Of a DNA stretch of 64,000 nucleotides, positions 13,209 to 21,947 are shown one piece after another; positions within the stretch are counted from its first letter, which is position 1, and every line of letters starts with the position of its first letter. The notes below the pieces were generated by a model. That model was not told where the DNA came from. It saw nothing but the letters and a program-made list of their open reading frames with translations, and did no database searches. This DNA comes from Proteus appendicitidis (GTDB lineage Bacteria > Pseudomonadota > Gammaproteobacteria > Enterobacterales > Enterobacteriaceae): contig NZ_CP127389.1 of NCBI RefSeq assembly GCF_030271835.1, positions 1 through 64,000 of the forward strand, read 5' to 3'. Both the position numbers and the translations under genes were made by a program.

Positions 13209-13667
13209 ATGAGCACAACACCAATAACTGTTTCAATTCAGTTTGTTGAGCAAGAGCATTATGCTCAATGGTTGCCGCATTGGTTAAGTTACCAAACATT
13301 TTATAAAGTTGAGTTATCAGAAGAAATTACATTAAAAACATGGGCGCGTTTTTTTGACGAAAAAGAGCCTGTTTATTGTGCCATAGCGATGGAAGGTAAA
13401 AAGGTATTGGGCTTTGTTCACTATCTTTTTCATCGCTCAACATGGGCTGAAAGTGATTTCTGTTATTTAGAAGATTTATTTGTTTCACCAGATACGCGTG
13501 GTCGCCATGTGGGTAAGCAACTTATTGATTTTGTTAATCAACAAGCAAAACAGCGTAATTGCGCTCGTTTATATTGGCATACGCAGGAAACCAACTTACG
13601 CGGTCAACGTTTATATAACTGGGTGGCAGAAAAACCGGGTGTGATTGAATACCGCATGGCGTTGTAA
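13209..13667 (+). CDS. GNAT-family N-acetyltransferase
   Basis: The 152-residue protein has the GNAT fold: AMEGKKVLGFVHYLFH (strands 2-3), DLFVSPDTRGRHVGKQLIDFVNQQAKQ (motif A, acetyl-CoA pyrophosphate loop RGRHVG near residue 97) and LYWHTQETNLRGQRLYNWV (motif B). It is divergent from the MocR regulator with a 127-base shared control region, so it is probably the regulated partner. GNATs paired with MocR regulators often act on amines or amino acids, but no substrate can be assigned. Confidence 0.85.
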   Translation: MSTTPITVSIQFVEQEHYAQWLPHWLSYQTFYKVELSEEITLKTWARFFDEKEPVYCAIAMEGKKVLGFVHYLFHRSTWAESDFCYLEDLFVSPDTRGRHVGKQLIDFVNQQAKQRNCARLYWHTQETNLRGQRLYNWVAEKPGVIEYRMAL

Positions 13668-13775
13668 AAGAACATTAGGTAGGACAGACAGGGTATAAAA
13701 GAGATGGCAAGATTTACCTTCTCTTTTCTGAGTTAGGGTTATTTATTAGATTTAATTTGGGTTAATTAAACGCTT

Positions 13776-13807
13776 GTTGGCAATAGAACTCATTGCCAAC
13801 TTTTTTT
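13776..13807 (+). terminator. Rho-independent terminator
   Basis: A perfect 9-bp inverted repeat (GTTGGCAAT / ATTGCCAAC) with a 7-base loop is followed by seven T. It lies about 110 bases after the GNAT stop codon. Confidence 0.85.
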
Positions 13808-13976
13808 GCTTCTTCACAAACCTACAATTGTGCATTGTGACTTAGTGCTTCTGCATGGGTTGGTTCAAACTCTTTTTTTCTTATTCTTTAAAAATTAGCA
13901 TGCAAAGAATAATGAGAAGAAAAGGGTCATTAAACTGATAAAGGTCGAAATAGATTTAATCAATATCATGTAGAGT

Positions 13977-14020
13977 ATCATTTGTAATGATTTTGAAAAT
14001 CTTAACAATAATAATAGTAT
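13977..14020 (+). promoter_or_regulatory. Candidate murQ promoter with adjacent palindrome
   Basis: TTGAAA (13993-13998) and TAGTAT (14015-14020) are 16 bases apart and about 60 bases upstream of the murQ start. A 15-bp perfect dyad, ATCATT-TGT-AATGAT (13977-13991), abuts the -35 element and could bind a regulator. No regulator gene is adjacent. Confidence 0.35.
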
Positions 14021-14077
14021 AAAAGCAGTTTATTTCTTCGACTTAACCAAACAAATAACAATATTGGGAGCGCGATA

Positions 14078-14977
14078 ATGGCGATTGACCTGAGCAATCT
14101 TGTCACTGAAAGTAGAAACCATCACAGTGAAAATATAGACACACTTTCAACATTAGATATGCTAAAAGTCATCAATAATGAAGATAAAAAAGTGCCATTA
14201 GCTGTCGAGAAAGTGTTACCTGAAATTGCTCAATTAGTTGATAAAGTTGCAATTGCTTTTTCTCAAGGTGGTCGCCTTATTTATTGCGGAGCAGGTACAT
14301 CGGGCCGATTAGGGATTTTAGATGCTAGTGAATGTCCACCAACCTATGGTACACCTCATGAAATGGTGATTGGTTTAATTGCGGGTGGACACAAGGCTAT
14401 TTTACAAGCTGTCGAGAACGCAGAAGATAATACTCAATTAGGTGAACAAGATTTACGCCAACTTAATTTTAATGAACAAGATGTATTAGTGGGTATTGCC
14501 GCAAGTGGCAGAACCCCTTATGTCATTGGTGCTTTAAAGTATGCAAAATCATTAGGGGCGACAACAGGTGCAATTAGCTGTAATCCTGAAAGCCCTATTG
14601 CACAAATTGCGGATATCGCTATTACACCGATTGTGGGAGCCGAAGTGGTCACAGGATCATCACGTATGAAAGCGGGCACAGCACAAAAGCTTATCTTAAA
14701 TATGATAACAACGGCTGCGATGATAAAAATCGGCAAAGTGTTTGGTAATTTGATGGTCGATGTTGAAGCCACCAATGCCAAGCTTGTTGAGCGTCAAATT
14801 CGTATTGTGATGCAAGCAACGGAGTGTGAAAGATCTATCGCTGAAGAAGCATTATCACAATGTCAGCGCCACTGTAAAACGGCAATTTTGATGATTTTAG
14901 CAGGGGTAGATGCACTTCAAGCCGCGCAGATGCTTAATCAAAATAAAGGATTTATTAGAAAGGCGTTGGGTGAGTGA
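14078..14977 (+). CDS. murQ: N-acetylmuramic acid 6-phosphate etherase
   Basis: MurQ cleaves the lactyl ether of MurNAc-6-phosphate to give GlcNAc-6-phosphate during recovery of anhydro-MurNAc from cell wall. The 299-residue protein has the SIS fold with [23 protein letters not shown] (about 72), [12 protein letters not shown] (about 140), and the family signature [24 protein letters not shown], ending in a UBA-like helical tail. The ribosome binding site is GGGAGCG. Unlike E. coli, neither murR nor murP is adjacent, so uptake and control must be encoded elsewhere. Confidence 0.97.
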   Translation: MAIDLSNLVTESRNHHSENIDTLSTLDMLKVINNEDKKVPLAVEKVLPEIAQLVDKVAIAFSQGGRLIYCGAGTSGRLGILDASECPPTYGTPHEMVIGLIAGGHKAILQAVENAEDNTQLGEQDLRQLNFNEQDVLVGIAASGRTPYVIGALKYAKSLGATTGAISCNPESPIAQIADIAITPIVGAEVVTGSSRMKAGTAQKLILNMITTAAMIKIGKVFGNLMVDVEATNAKLVERQIRIVMQATECERSIAEEALSQCQRHCKTAILMILAGVDALQAAQMLNQNKGFIRKALGE

Positions 14978-15051
14978 TGAGTATTTATAAAAAGCCAGTT
15001 AATACAAGGTATCGGCTGGCTTAATGATGGGCTGTAAACAGCTAAGAAATC

Positions 15052-15915
15052 TTACTCAATATTTTGGATCTGCTCGCGCATTTGTTCAATTAAAACTTTT
15101 AATTCAATCGCTGAATTAGTAACTTCAGTATTAATTGATTTTGAAGCTAATGTGTTGGATTCACGGTTAAATTCTTGCATCATAAAATCAAGGCGACGAC
15201 CTACCGCTTCTTTTTTAACGAGAATTTTGCGTGTTTCTTTAACGTGGGCTTCTAATCTATCCAACTCTTCAGCAACGTCTAAGCGTTGTGCTAGCATCAC
15301 TAACTCTTGCTCTAAACGATTATTATCGATTTGAACCTGCGCTTCTTCTAATTTGCTGGTTAAGCGTTCACGTTGCCATTGTAAAATTTCTGGCATTTGA
15401 GTTCTTACTTTAACTACTTCTGCGCTAACCGCATCTAAGCGTTGCTCGATAAGTTCTTTAAGTGATTGTCCTTCAGCTTCGCGGCTTGCAATAAAAGCAT
15501 CGATTGCTAGATCTAATTCAGCTAAAAGCTCTGTGCCAATTGCATCTAAGTCTTGCTCTTGTGCTGAAATCACACCCGGCCAACGTAAAATATCAAACGG
15601 GCTGATAGTGCCTTCATGGCTATGACTTTTTACCCAATTTGCAGAAACAATCAGTTGTTTTGCCAGATTTTCATCAAGATTCAGTTCACCTTGAAAGCGA
15701 GCATTAAGATCAAAACGTAAGTTACATTCAATTTTACCGCGCGTTAAGCGATTACGTAGACGTTCACGAATAACAGGCTCTAAACTACGTAATTGTTCAG
15801 GTAAACGAATATAAGTTTCAAGGTAACGTTGGTTAACGGAACGCAGTTCCCATGCAGCGCTACCCCAATCTTTTTTGATGTCTCGGCGAGCAAAAGCGGT
15901 CATGCTACGGATCAT
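15052..15915 (-). CDS. yicC: YicC/YloC-family endoribonuclease
   Basis: The 287-residue protein aligns end to end with E. coli YicC (MIRSMTAFARRDIKKDWGSA... EQMREQIQNIE). The family has an N-terminal YicC-like domain and a C-terminal DUF1732 domain (DVAEELDRLEAHV, GRRLDFMMQEFNRESNTLASKS), and members have been reported as endoribonucleases. It is divergent from rph with about 125 bases between starts, the E. coli arrangement. Confidence 0.95.
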   Translation of the reverse strand: MIRSMTAFARRDIKKDWGSAAWELRSVNQRYLETYIRLPEQLRSLEPVIRERLRNRLTRGKIECNLRFDLNARFQGELNLDENLAKQLIVSANWVKSHSHEGTISPFDILRWPGVISAQEQDLDAIGTELLAELDLAIDAFIASREAEGQSLKELIEQRLDAVSAEVVKVRTQMPEILQWQRERLTSKLEEAQVQIDNNRLEQELVMLAQRLDVAEELDRLEAHVKETRKILVKKEAVGRRLDFMMQEFNRESNTLASKSINTEVTNSAIELKVLIEQMREQIQNIE

Positions 15916-16041
15916 AATAGGGTCTCAATAATGTAAAAGATAAGACGATTATAACCCTATGCATCAATACAAGGATAGGCATAAGCCATTTTAGGTCGTA
16001 TAATGCGCCCCCAATATGTCAGAGAAAGCGGAGATAACACT

Positions 16042-16758
16042 ATGCGTCCAGCAGACAGACAAGCAAACCAAGTACGTCCTATTACCATTACTCGCCACTA
16101 TACAAAACATGCTGAAGGTTCTGTATTAGTCGAATTTGGTGATACTAAAGTCTTGTGTAATGCCACTGTAGAAGACGGTGTACCTCGTTTTCTGAAAGGA
16201 CAAGGGCAAGGATGGGTGACCGCAGAATACGGTATGCTTCCTCGCGCAACAAATAGTCGTAATGCTCGTGAAGCGGCTCGCGGTAAACAAACGGGTCGTA
16301 CTATGGAGATCCAGCGTTTAATCGCTCGCTCATTACGTGCTGCGGTTGATTTGAAAGCATTAGGTGAATTTACCATCACTGTCGATTGTGATGTTATTCA
16401 AGCTGATGGTGGTACACGTACAGCATCTATTTCTGGTGCTTGTGTCGCGTTAGTTGATGCATTAAATAAAATGGTTGAAGAAGGTAAACTGAAAAAAAGC
16501 CCTCTGAAGTCAATGGTAGCTGCAGTTTCTGTGGGTATTGTTGATGGTGAACCATTATGTGACCTTGAATATGTTGAAGATTCAGCTGCAGAAACAGACA
16601 TGAATGTGGTGATGATCGATGATGGTCGTATGATTGAAGTTCAAGGTACGGCAGAAGGCGCACCATTTAGCCATGAAGAATTACTTGCTTTACTCGCCCT
16701 TGCGAAGGGGGGATTAGAGAAAATATTTGAAGCGCAAAAAGAGGCGCTTAAGCAATAA
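16042..16758 (+). CDS. rph: Ribonuclease PH
   Basis: RNase PH is a phosphorolytic 3'-5' exonuclease that trims tRNA precursors and rRNA. The 238-residue product starts [14 protein letters not shown] behind GGAGATAAC and contains [55 protein letters not shown] and [16 protein letters not shown]. It is full length, with the complete C-terminus and no frameshift of the kind that inactivates rph in E. coli K-12. The open frame 39 bases upstream lacks conservation. It is first in the rph-pyrE operon. Confidence 0.97.
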   Translation: MRPADRQANQVRPITITRHYTKHAEGSVLVEFGDTKVLCNATVEDGVPRFLKGQGQGWVTAEYGMLPRATNSRNAREAARGKQTGRTMEIQRLIARSLRAAVDLKALGEFTITVDCDVIQADGGTRTASISGACVALVDALNKMVEEGKLKKSPLKSMVAAVSVGIVDGEPLCDLEYVEDSAAETDMNVVMIDDGRMIEVQGTAEGAPFSHEELLALLALAKGGLEKIFEAQKEALKQ

Positions 16759-16770
16759 ATTCTATTTTTA

Positions 16771-16796
16771 AAGGCGACTGAGAAGTCGCCTTTTTT
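16771..16796 (+). terminator. pyrE attenuator/terminator
   Basis: AAGGCGACT-GAG-AGTCGCC followed by TTTTTT lies 13 bases after the rph stop and 44 bases before pyrE, preceded by a U-rich run (TTCTATTTTTA). This is the layout of the E. coli pyrE attenuator, where low UTP stalls RNA polymerase, keeps it coupled to ribosomes finishing rph and prevents termination. Confidence 0.85.
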
Positions 16797-16839
16797 ATGC
16801 CTAAAATTTGTCATCAAGTAACGTAGAGAGGAGAAAGAA

Positions 16840-17484
16840 ATGAAAGCCTACCAACGCCGCTTTATCGAACTAGCATTAGCAAAAAATGTCCTGAAATTTG
16901 GTGAGTTCACACTGAAATCAGGAAGGGTGAGTCCTTACTTTTTTAATGCCGGTTTATTTAATACAGGGCGTGATTTGGCTTTGCTGGGGCAGTTCTATGC
17001 GCAAACATTATTAGATAATAATGTGTCTTGTGATGTGTTGTTTGGACCCGCTTATAAAGGGATCCCTATTGCCACTACAACGGCAGTCGCATTGGTTGAA
17101 CATCATGATATCGATATCCCTTACTGTTTTAATCGCAAAGAGGCTAAAGATCATGGTGAAGGAGGAACATTAGTAGGAAGCCCCTTGAAAGGTAATGTAG
17201 TAATTGTTGATGATGTCATTACAGCAGGTACTGCAATTCGTGAGTCAATGGAAATCATCAAACAGCATGATGCAACGCTTTCTGCGGTGTTATTAAGTTT
17301 GGATAGACAAGAGAAAGGGCGAGAAGAACTTTCTGCGATACAAGAGTTAAAGCGTGACTATCAATGCCAAGTGTATTCGATTATTACTTTGGATGATTTA
17401 ATTAGCTACCTCAGTGAGAGTGAGACTCTGTCTGAGCATTTACCTGCAGTTAAAGCTTATCGTGAACGCTATGGTGTGAATTAA
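16840..17484 (+). CDS. pyrE: Orotate phosphoribosyltransferase
   Basis: PyrE joins orotate and PRPP to make OMP in pyrimidine synthesis. The 214-residue protein has the PRPP-binding motif [17 protein letters not shown] near residue 121 and the flexible loop [16 protein letters not shown], and matches the E. coli length (213). The ribosome binding site is GAGAGGAG. Expression is probably set by the preceding attenuator. Confidence 0.97.
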   Translation: MKAYQRRFIELALAKNVLKFGEFTLKSGRVSPYFFNAGLFNTGRDLALLGQFYAQTLLDNNVSCDVLFGPAYKGIPIATTTAVALVEHHDIDIPYCFNRKEAKDHGEGGTLVGSPLKGNVVIVDDVITAGTAIRESMEIIKQHDATLSAVLLSLDRQEKGREELSAIQELKRDYQCQVYSIITLDDLISYLSESETLSEHLPAVKAYRERYGVN

Positions 17485-17524
17485 TAAAGTTAATACGCGA
17501 TAAACGAGTTGGTCAATTATAGAT

Positions 17525-17557
17525 AAAAAAAAGCCCTCGCCCAATTATGGGCGGGGT
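17525..17557 (-). terminator. Rho-independent terminator (minus strand)
   Basis: Read on the minus strand, CCCGCCC-ATAATT-GGGCGAGGG is followed by CTTTTTTTTT, a GC-rich stem and long U-tract. It ends whatever transcript comes leftwards from slmA. Confidence 0.8.
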
Positions 17558-17676
17558 GAGTAGTACAATGAATCTTCTGCGACAATTATCACAGATATTG
17601 AAATATAAAAAGGACTTTTACAGCAGGGGCAAAGCGAGTCGCTAATGCCACAATGTAGGAACTGCACAAATGCCAT
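17545..17676 (-). CDS. Candidate 43-residue Cys-rich small protein or small-RNA region
   Basis: The minus-strand frame from ATG 17676 to TAA 17545 encodes MAFVQFLHCGISDSLCPCCK... with Cys at residues 9, 16, 18 and 19 and a hydrophobic YISISVIIV stretch. The only Shine-Dalgarno-like sequence (AGGA) touches the ATG, which is too close, so translation is doubtful. The interval 17560-17700 may instead be a 3' UTR-derived small RNA ending at the strong terminator. Neither reading matches a family I recognise. Confidence 0.2.
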   Translation of the reverse strand: MAFVQFLHCGISDSLCPCCKSPFYISISVIIVAEDSLYYSPRP

Positions 17677-17792
17677 TCCTGATAAATATATTTAGGTAAC
17701 TCTGTACCAGAGGACGCATGTTAACACAAATAAGAAAAAAACGGCATATCTGTAAATTTCAAATTGTTGAGTTAAATCACGAGTCCATCATT

Positions 17793-18395
17793 TCATTGTA
17801 ACTGTGCCAAAATTAATGGCCAGCGAGCTTCAAATTCTTGAGTGGGTTGATAGCGAAATTCTGTGCGTACAAAACGCGCTAGCATACCTTCACAAAAAGC
17901 CAGTAATTGTGAAGCCAGCAATGCTTCATCATGTAAGAAGGCATTTCCTTCACGAATTTTACGTTCTTTGATAACTTGTCGAAGCTGGACTTCAATGCGT
18001 TCATAAAGTTGGTTTATTCGCCCTTGTAATCTGTCTTGTTCAAACATCAAAGCGTGACCCGTTAAAATACGAGATAGCCCCGGGTTTTTCTCAGCAAAAC
18101 CGAGGATCAAGATAAGAATTAAGCGAATTCTTGCTACAGTGTCTTTTTCGTCTTTTAAAATCAAATTAATACGGGAGACTAAGCTATCTTCGATAAACTC
18201 AATTAAGCTATCAAACATTTTGGTTTTACTTGGAAAATGTCGATAGAGCGCGGCTTCAGATACACCAACTGTGGCGGCAAGCTTCGCTGTTGTAATGCGC
18301 TGACTACCGTCACTTGATTCCAACATTTGGGCAAGTGACTGTAAGATTTCATCCCGTCTATTTCTTTTCTTTTTGGTTTCTTTTTCTTCTGCCAT
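17793..18395 (-). CDS. slmA: Nucleoid occlusion factor SlmA (TetR family)
   Basis: SlmA binds SlmA-binding sites across the chromosome and disrupts FtsZ rings over the nucleoid. The 200-residue protein has a TetR helix-turn-helix ([28 protein letters not shown], about 30-60) and a C-terminal domain near-identical to E. coli ([19 protein letters not shown]). The start at 18395 ([17 protein letters not shown]) matches E. coli; nine extra upstream residues are unlikely. It follows dut on the same strand with a hairpin between them. Confidence 0.95.
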   Translation of the reverse strand: MAEEKETKKKRNRRDEILQSLAQMLESSDGSQRITTAKLAATVGVSEAALYRHFPSKTKMFDSLIEFIEDSLVSRINLILKDEKDTVARIRLILILILGFAEKNPGLSRILTGHALMFEQDRLQGRINQLYERIEVQLRQVIKERKIREGNAFLHDEALLASQLLAFCEGMLARFVRTEFRYQPTQEFEARWPLILAQLQ

Positions 18396-18436
18396 GACTG
18401 ATAAGGCCCCTGCTAAAAGCAAAACAAATCAGTAAA

Positions 18437-18465
18437 CCTTTGCACTAAGGGTTTTAGTGCAAAGG
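18437..18465 (-). repeat. Long hairpin between dut and slmA
   Basis: CTTTGCACTAA and TTAGTGCAAAG (plus-strand reading) form an 11-12 bp perfect stem with a 5-base loop in the dut-slmA gap. It is followed on the minus strand by no clear U-tract, so it could be an attenuator, an RNA-processing site or a protein-binding dyad. Confidence 0.5.
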
Positions 18466-18507
18466 GAGTGATATCGTCATTGATATAATTAATGCAAGAC
18501 GTCTTTA

Positions 18508-18966
18508 TTATTGGCGGCCGGAGTGACCAAAGCCACCGCTACCACGTTCCGTTGCGGTAAAATCTTCAACAATATTAAATTCAGCTTGAACTACGGGCAC
18601 GATAATCATTTGAGCAATACGTTCACCTGGTTCGATGGTGAACGCTGTTTGACCGCGATTCCAAACTGACACCATCAGTTGACCTTGGTAGTCAGAATCG
18701 ATCAGTCCAACTAAGTTCCCCAAGACAACACCGTGTTTATGACCTAAACCTGAACGAGGAAGCACCATTGCTGCCAATCCTTCATCGGCAATATGTACAG
18801 CAAGACCTGTAGGTAATAATTCGGTTTGCCCCGGTTCAAGAACTAATGGTGCATCAAGGCAAGCGCGTAAATCTAAACCAGCAGAGCCTGTTGTGGCATA
18901 AGCAGGAAGTGGATATTCTTGACCAATACGTGCATCAAGGATTTTAACATCAATTTTTTTCATCAT
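18508..18966 (-). CDS. dut: Deoxyuridine 5'-triphosphate nucleotidohydrolase
   Basis: Dut hydrolyses dUTP to dUMP, keeping uracil out of DNA and feeding dTMP synthesis. The 152-residue trimeric dUTPase shows the family motifs [40 protein letters not shown] and the C-terminal [12 protein letters not shown] lid. It starts ATGATG; either Met is possible. Its start overlaps the end of coaBC by 17 bases, so the two are translated from one mRNA. Confidence 0.97.
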   Translation of the reverse strand: MMKKIDVKILDARIGQEYPLPAYATTGSAGLDLRACLDAPLVLEPGQTELLPTGLAVHIADEGLAAMVLPRSGLGHKHGVVLGNLVGLIDSDYQGQLMVSVWNRGQTAFTIEPGERIAQMIIVPVVQAEFNIVEDFTATERGSGGFGHSGRQ

Positions 18967-20161
18967 AATGTTTGGCTATCTCGTCAAGTAGGCGATGGCT
19001 AAGTTGTGCTTTACTACTGTGTGGTAAGCGCGTTTCTCCATTAGCCCAAATAAGGTGTAATGCATTGTTGTCACTGTTAAAGCCTTGATTTTCTGCTGAA
19101 ACATCATTGGCACAGATTAAATCGAGCTGCTTTTGTTCTCGTTTTTTGCGGGCATATTCTTCCACATTCTGTGTTTCGGCTGCAAATCCAACAACAAAAG
19201 GACGGTGTTCAACCATTTTTCCAACACTCGCGACAATGTCGGGGTTTTTTACCATAGTGATGGTGACTTCATCACCTTGTTTTTTTATTTTTTCAGTCGC
19301 GATAAGTTTAGCGCGGTAATCAGCAACAGCCGCACAACCAATAAAAATATCTTGTGACGGTGCGATTAACATCACTTGTTCATACATTTCTTGTGCACTT
19401 TCAACGTCAATACGTTTAACACAAGCTGGTGTCGATAATGTGACAGGCCCTGCGATAAGCGTGACATCTGCTCCACGTAATGCGGCTGCATGCGCAATTG
19501 CAAACCCCATTTTCCCTGAGCTGTGATTGCTGATAAAACGCACGGGATCTAAGGCTTCACGAGTAGGCCCTGCGGTTATCGTGATTTTTTTACCTGCAAA
19601 GTCTTGTGGCTGTAAAGTAAGTTGTTTTTCAGCTAATGCAACGAGTGTTAGAGGATCTAACATTCGCCCCGGCCCTACGTCACCACAAGCTTGACTACCA
19701 GAGTCAGGACCCCAAATTAAACAGCCTCGTTGTTCTAAAGCCGATAAATTTTCTTGTGTAATTGTGGCTCTGTACATTTGCTGATTCATTGCTGGCGCGA
19801 TAGCGATAGGTGCGCTACTCGCTAAACAGAGTGTGGTAAGTAAATCATTTGCCATACCCACTCGTAAACGAGCAATAAGGTCGGCAGTAGCGGGTGCAAG
19901 TAGAATTAAATCAGCCCATTTGCCTAATTCAATATGCCCCATAGCGGCCTCTGCTGCGGGATCAAGTAAATCATCAGCAACAGGAAAGCCAGAAACTGCT
20001 TGTAGTGACAAAGGGGTCACAAATGCATGAGCCGCGGGTGTCATTACAACTCGCACAATTGCGCCTTTATCACGTAAACGGCGTACAAGTTCGGGTGCTT
20101 TATAGGCCGCAATACCACCACTGATACCAAGAATAATCTTTTTGTCGTGAAGTGTAGTCAT
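18950..20161 (-). CDS. coaBC: Bifunctional phosphopantothenoylcysteine synthetase/decarboxylase
   Basis: This carries two steps of coenzyme A synthesis: CTP-dependent coupling of cysteine to 4'-phosphopantothenate (CoaB, C-terminal half) and FMN-dependent decarboxylation (CoaC, N-terminal half). Visible motifs are [28 protein letters not shown] and GPGRMLDP in CoaC, and [25 protein letters not shown] and AAVADYR in CoaB. The 403-residue start at 20161 (MTTLHDKKI) is preferred to an upstream Met. It is divergent from radC and leads the coaBC-dut(-slmA) unit. Confidence 0.96.
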   Translation of the reverse strand: MTTLHDKKIILGISGGIAAYKAPELVRRLRDKGAIVRVVMTPAAHAFVTPLSLQAVSGFPVADDLLDPAAEAAMGHIELGKWADLILLAPATADLIARLRVGMANDLLTTLCLASSAPIAIAPAMNQQMYRATITQENLSALEQRGCLIWGPDSGSQACGDVGPGRMLDPLTLVALAEKQLTLQPQDFAGKKITITAGPTREALDPVRFISNHSSGKMGFAIAHAAALRGADVTLIAGPVTLSTPACVKRIDVESAQEMYEQVMLIAPSQDIFIGCAAVADYRAKLIATEKIKKQGDEVTITMVKNPDIVASVGKMVEHRPFVVGFAAETQNVEEYARKKREQKQLDLICANDVSAENQGFNSDNNALHLIWANGETRLPHSSKAQLSHRLLDEIAKHYDEKN

Positions 20162-20463
20162 GATGAAATGCCTAAGTACATAAATAATTGCCCGTAATTT
20201 TACCACAAGGTAATCGTGAATTCGGAATTCTATGTAACTTCATGTTTTATAGATTAAATTTTTGCGATTTATCTCGCATAAATTTGTTATGTGTCTTTTT
20301 TATACAAGATTAGCAGTTTATAGTAAATTAACTGTATAAAACAACAGTTGTTTTGCGATTAGCATTTAATGATGAGTGATGTTTCCCCTAAATCCTAATG
20401 CTTATGTGAATAAATAAAATAGATCATTAATACCACTGTCTTTACTTATTAAGGAGTCCACGG
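20162..20463. other. Divergent control region coaBC/radC
   Basis: This 302-base AT-rich region separates coaBC (minus) from radC (plus). It holds a candidate LexA box (20332-20347) and a short inverted repeat TGCGA/TCGCA at about 20264-20279. No coding potential was seen. Confidence 0.5.
20332..20347. promoter_or_regulatory. Candidate LexA (SOS) box
   Basis: CTGTATAAAACAACAG fits the gamma-proteobacterial CTGT-N8-ACAG operator exactly in both half-sites and matches 12 of 16 positions of the full consensus. It lies about 115 bases upstream of radC, in the gap shared with coaBC. Confidence 0.45.
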
Positions 20464-21135
20464 ATGGAAAATCAATTGAGTAGTGAACTTTTACCTAGAG
20501 AAAAACTATTACTTTATGGTGTGGAATCACTCACTGATATTGAGTTATTGGCGCTCTTTTTACGCACTGGTACTTATGAAAAATCTGTATTAGAGCTTGC
20601 TGCTTTTTTACTTAAAGAGTGTGGTTCTCTTTATCACGTTATTAATGCTGATTATGAAACATTAGGGCGTTTTAAAGGCGTTGGTGTGGGAAAGTTTACC
20701 CAGTTGCGAGCTATCAATGAAATGGCTCAGCGTTTTTCTACAACACAATTTATGTATAAAAATGTACTTTCTTCTTCTGAAGACACTAAATATTACCTGC
20801 AAAAATTACTTCATTGGAGAGATCGAGAAGTGTTTGTGGTGTTGTTTCTTGATAATCAAAACAAATTGATTGCATTTGAAGAAATGTTTAAAGGAACAAT
20901 TAACCGAGTAGAGGTTCATCCGAGAGAAATTGTCCGTCAATCGATAAAAAAGAATGCAACATCCATCATTCTTGCTCATAATCACCCCTCTGGTCATTCA
21001 GAACCAAGCCTTGCAGATAAACAGTTAACTGAAAAAATTTTTACCGCTTGTCAATTGGTTGGTATAAATGTACTCGATCACCTTGTGATAGGGCATGATA
21101 ACTGCGTTTCTTTTGCAGAACGTGGTTGGCTATAG
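20464..21135 (+). CDS. radC: RadC-family JAB1/MPN metalloprotease-fold protein
   Basis: The 223-residue protein (YicR/RadC) has an N-terminal helix-hairpin-helix-like region (GRFKGVGVGKFTQLRAI) and a C-terminal JAMM zinc site AHNHPSGHSEPSLAD near residue 178. The family was once linked to repair, but its E. coli name rests on a misassigned allele, so the function is unsettled. It precedes rpmB as in E. coli. The ribosome binding site is AAGGAG. Confidence 0.92.
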   Translation: MENQLSSELLPREKLLLYGVESLTDIELLALFLRTGTYEKSVLELAAFLLKECGSLYHVINADYETLGRFKGVGVGKFTQLRAINEMAQRFSTTQFMYKNVLSSSEDTKYYLQKLLHWRDREVFVVLFLDNQNKLIAFEEMFKGTINRVEVHPREIVRQSIKKNATSIILAHNHPSGHSEPSLADKQLTEKIFTACQLVGINVLDHLVIGHDNCVSFAERGWL

Positions 21136-21178
21136 CAAATATTTTTGTAATTATTGTCAATCTTTATTTGTACGGGTC

Positions 21179-21207
21179 TTGAGCGTTGAGGCCATTGGGC
21201 GTATACT
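21179..21207 (+). promoter_or_regulatory. rpmBG promoter
   Basis: TTGAGC (21179-21184) and TATACT (21202-21207) are separated by an optimal 17 bases, about 170 bases upstream of rpmB. This gives a long untranslated leader. Confidence 0.7.
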
Positions 21208-21242
21208 ACGCCACCTTTGAGGATCTTGGGTTTGGCGAGAAG

Positions 21243-21314
21243 AGCCTATCTCAGCAAGTTTTTTCTGAGGTGTTTACACAGTTTTTCAATCGTTAAAAGT
21301 TGCTGAGATGGGCT
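21243..21314 (+). promoter_or_regulatory. Stem-loop in the rpmB leader, candidate ribosomal-protein autoregulatory element
   Basis: AGCCTATCTCAGCAA (21243-21257) pairs with TTGCTGAGATGGGCT (21300-21314) over 15 positions with one G-U pair. After one mismatch the helix continues TTTT/AAAA towards a 32-base loop. Such a long helix in the untranslated leader of a ribosomal-protein operon suggests autoregulation or RNA processing. Its function is inferred from position only. Confidence 0.55.
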
Positions 21315-21361
21315 CCAAAGCCTGACGAGGCGGTCAAACCTGATATTAAAGCTCGAGCTGA

Positions 21362-21619
<258 letters not shown>

Positions 21620-21627
21620 GGAGCTGA

Positions 21628-21798
<171 letters not shown>

Positions 21799-21811
21799 TT
21801 TTAGTTTTCTT

Positions 21812-21841
21812 AAAAAACCCGACCTTAGTGTCGGGTTTTTT
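21812..21841 (+). terminator. Rho-independent terminator after rpmG
   Basis: AAAAAACCCGAC-CTTAGT-GTCGGGTTTTTT is a 6-bp GC-rich stem with flanking A/T tracts, immediately after rpmG. Confidence 0.9.
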
Positions 21842-21947
21842 GTTATCTGGAGTCTGCTAAGTATAACAAAGTAAAGCTATTGTGATCTTCGCTTGCTCTT
21901 TAGTTATACTATGGCTCTTTTAAAATCATCAGATGAATGGATTGCGG

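Larger units (their letters stand above)
13668..14077. other. Intergenic region between GNAT gene and murQ
   Basis: This 410-base gap has a strong terminator at 13776-13807, a second inverted repeat (TTATTCTTT/AAAGAATAA at 13881-13922) of unknown role, and a candidate operator and promoter for murQ at 13977-14020. No coding frame with a ribosome binding site was seen. Confidence 0.6.
17485..17792. other. Intergenic region between pyrE and slmA
   Basis: This 308-base gap separates convergent genes. It holds a minus-strand terminator (17525-17557) placed about 240 bases beyond the slmA stop, so a long 3' UTR or a separate small transcript lies between them. A 43-codon frame on the same strand ends inside the terminator (listed separately). 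No plus-strand terminator specific for pyrE is obvious other than the same hairpin. Confidence 0.5.

Noticed and set aside
13881..13922. Inverted repeat TTATTCTTT/AAAGAATAA as a second terminator
   Set aside because: No T-tract follows on either strand and the stem is purely weak pairs; a strong terminator already lies about 80 bases upstream.
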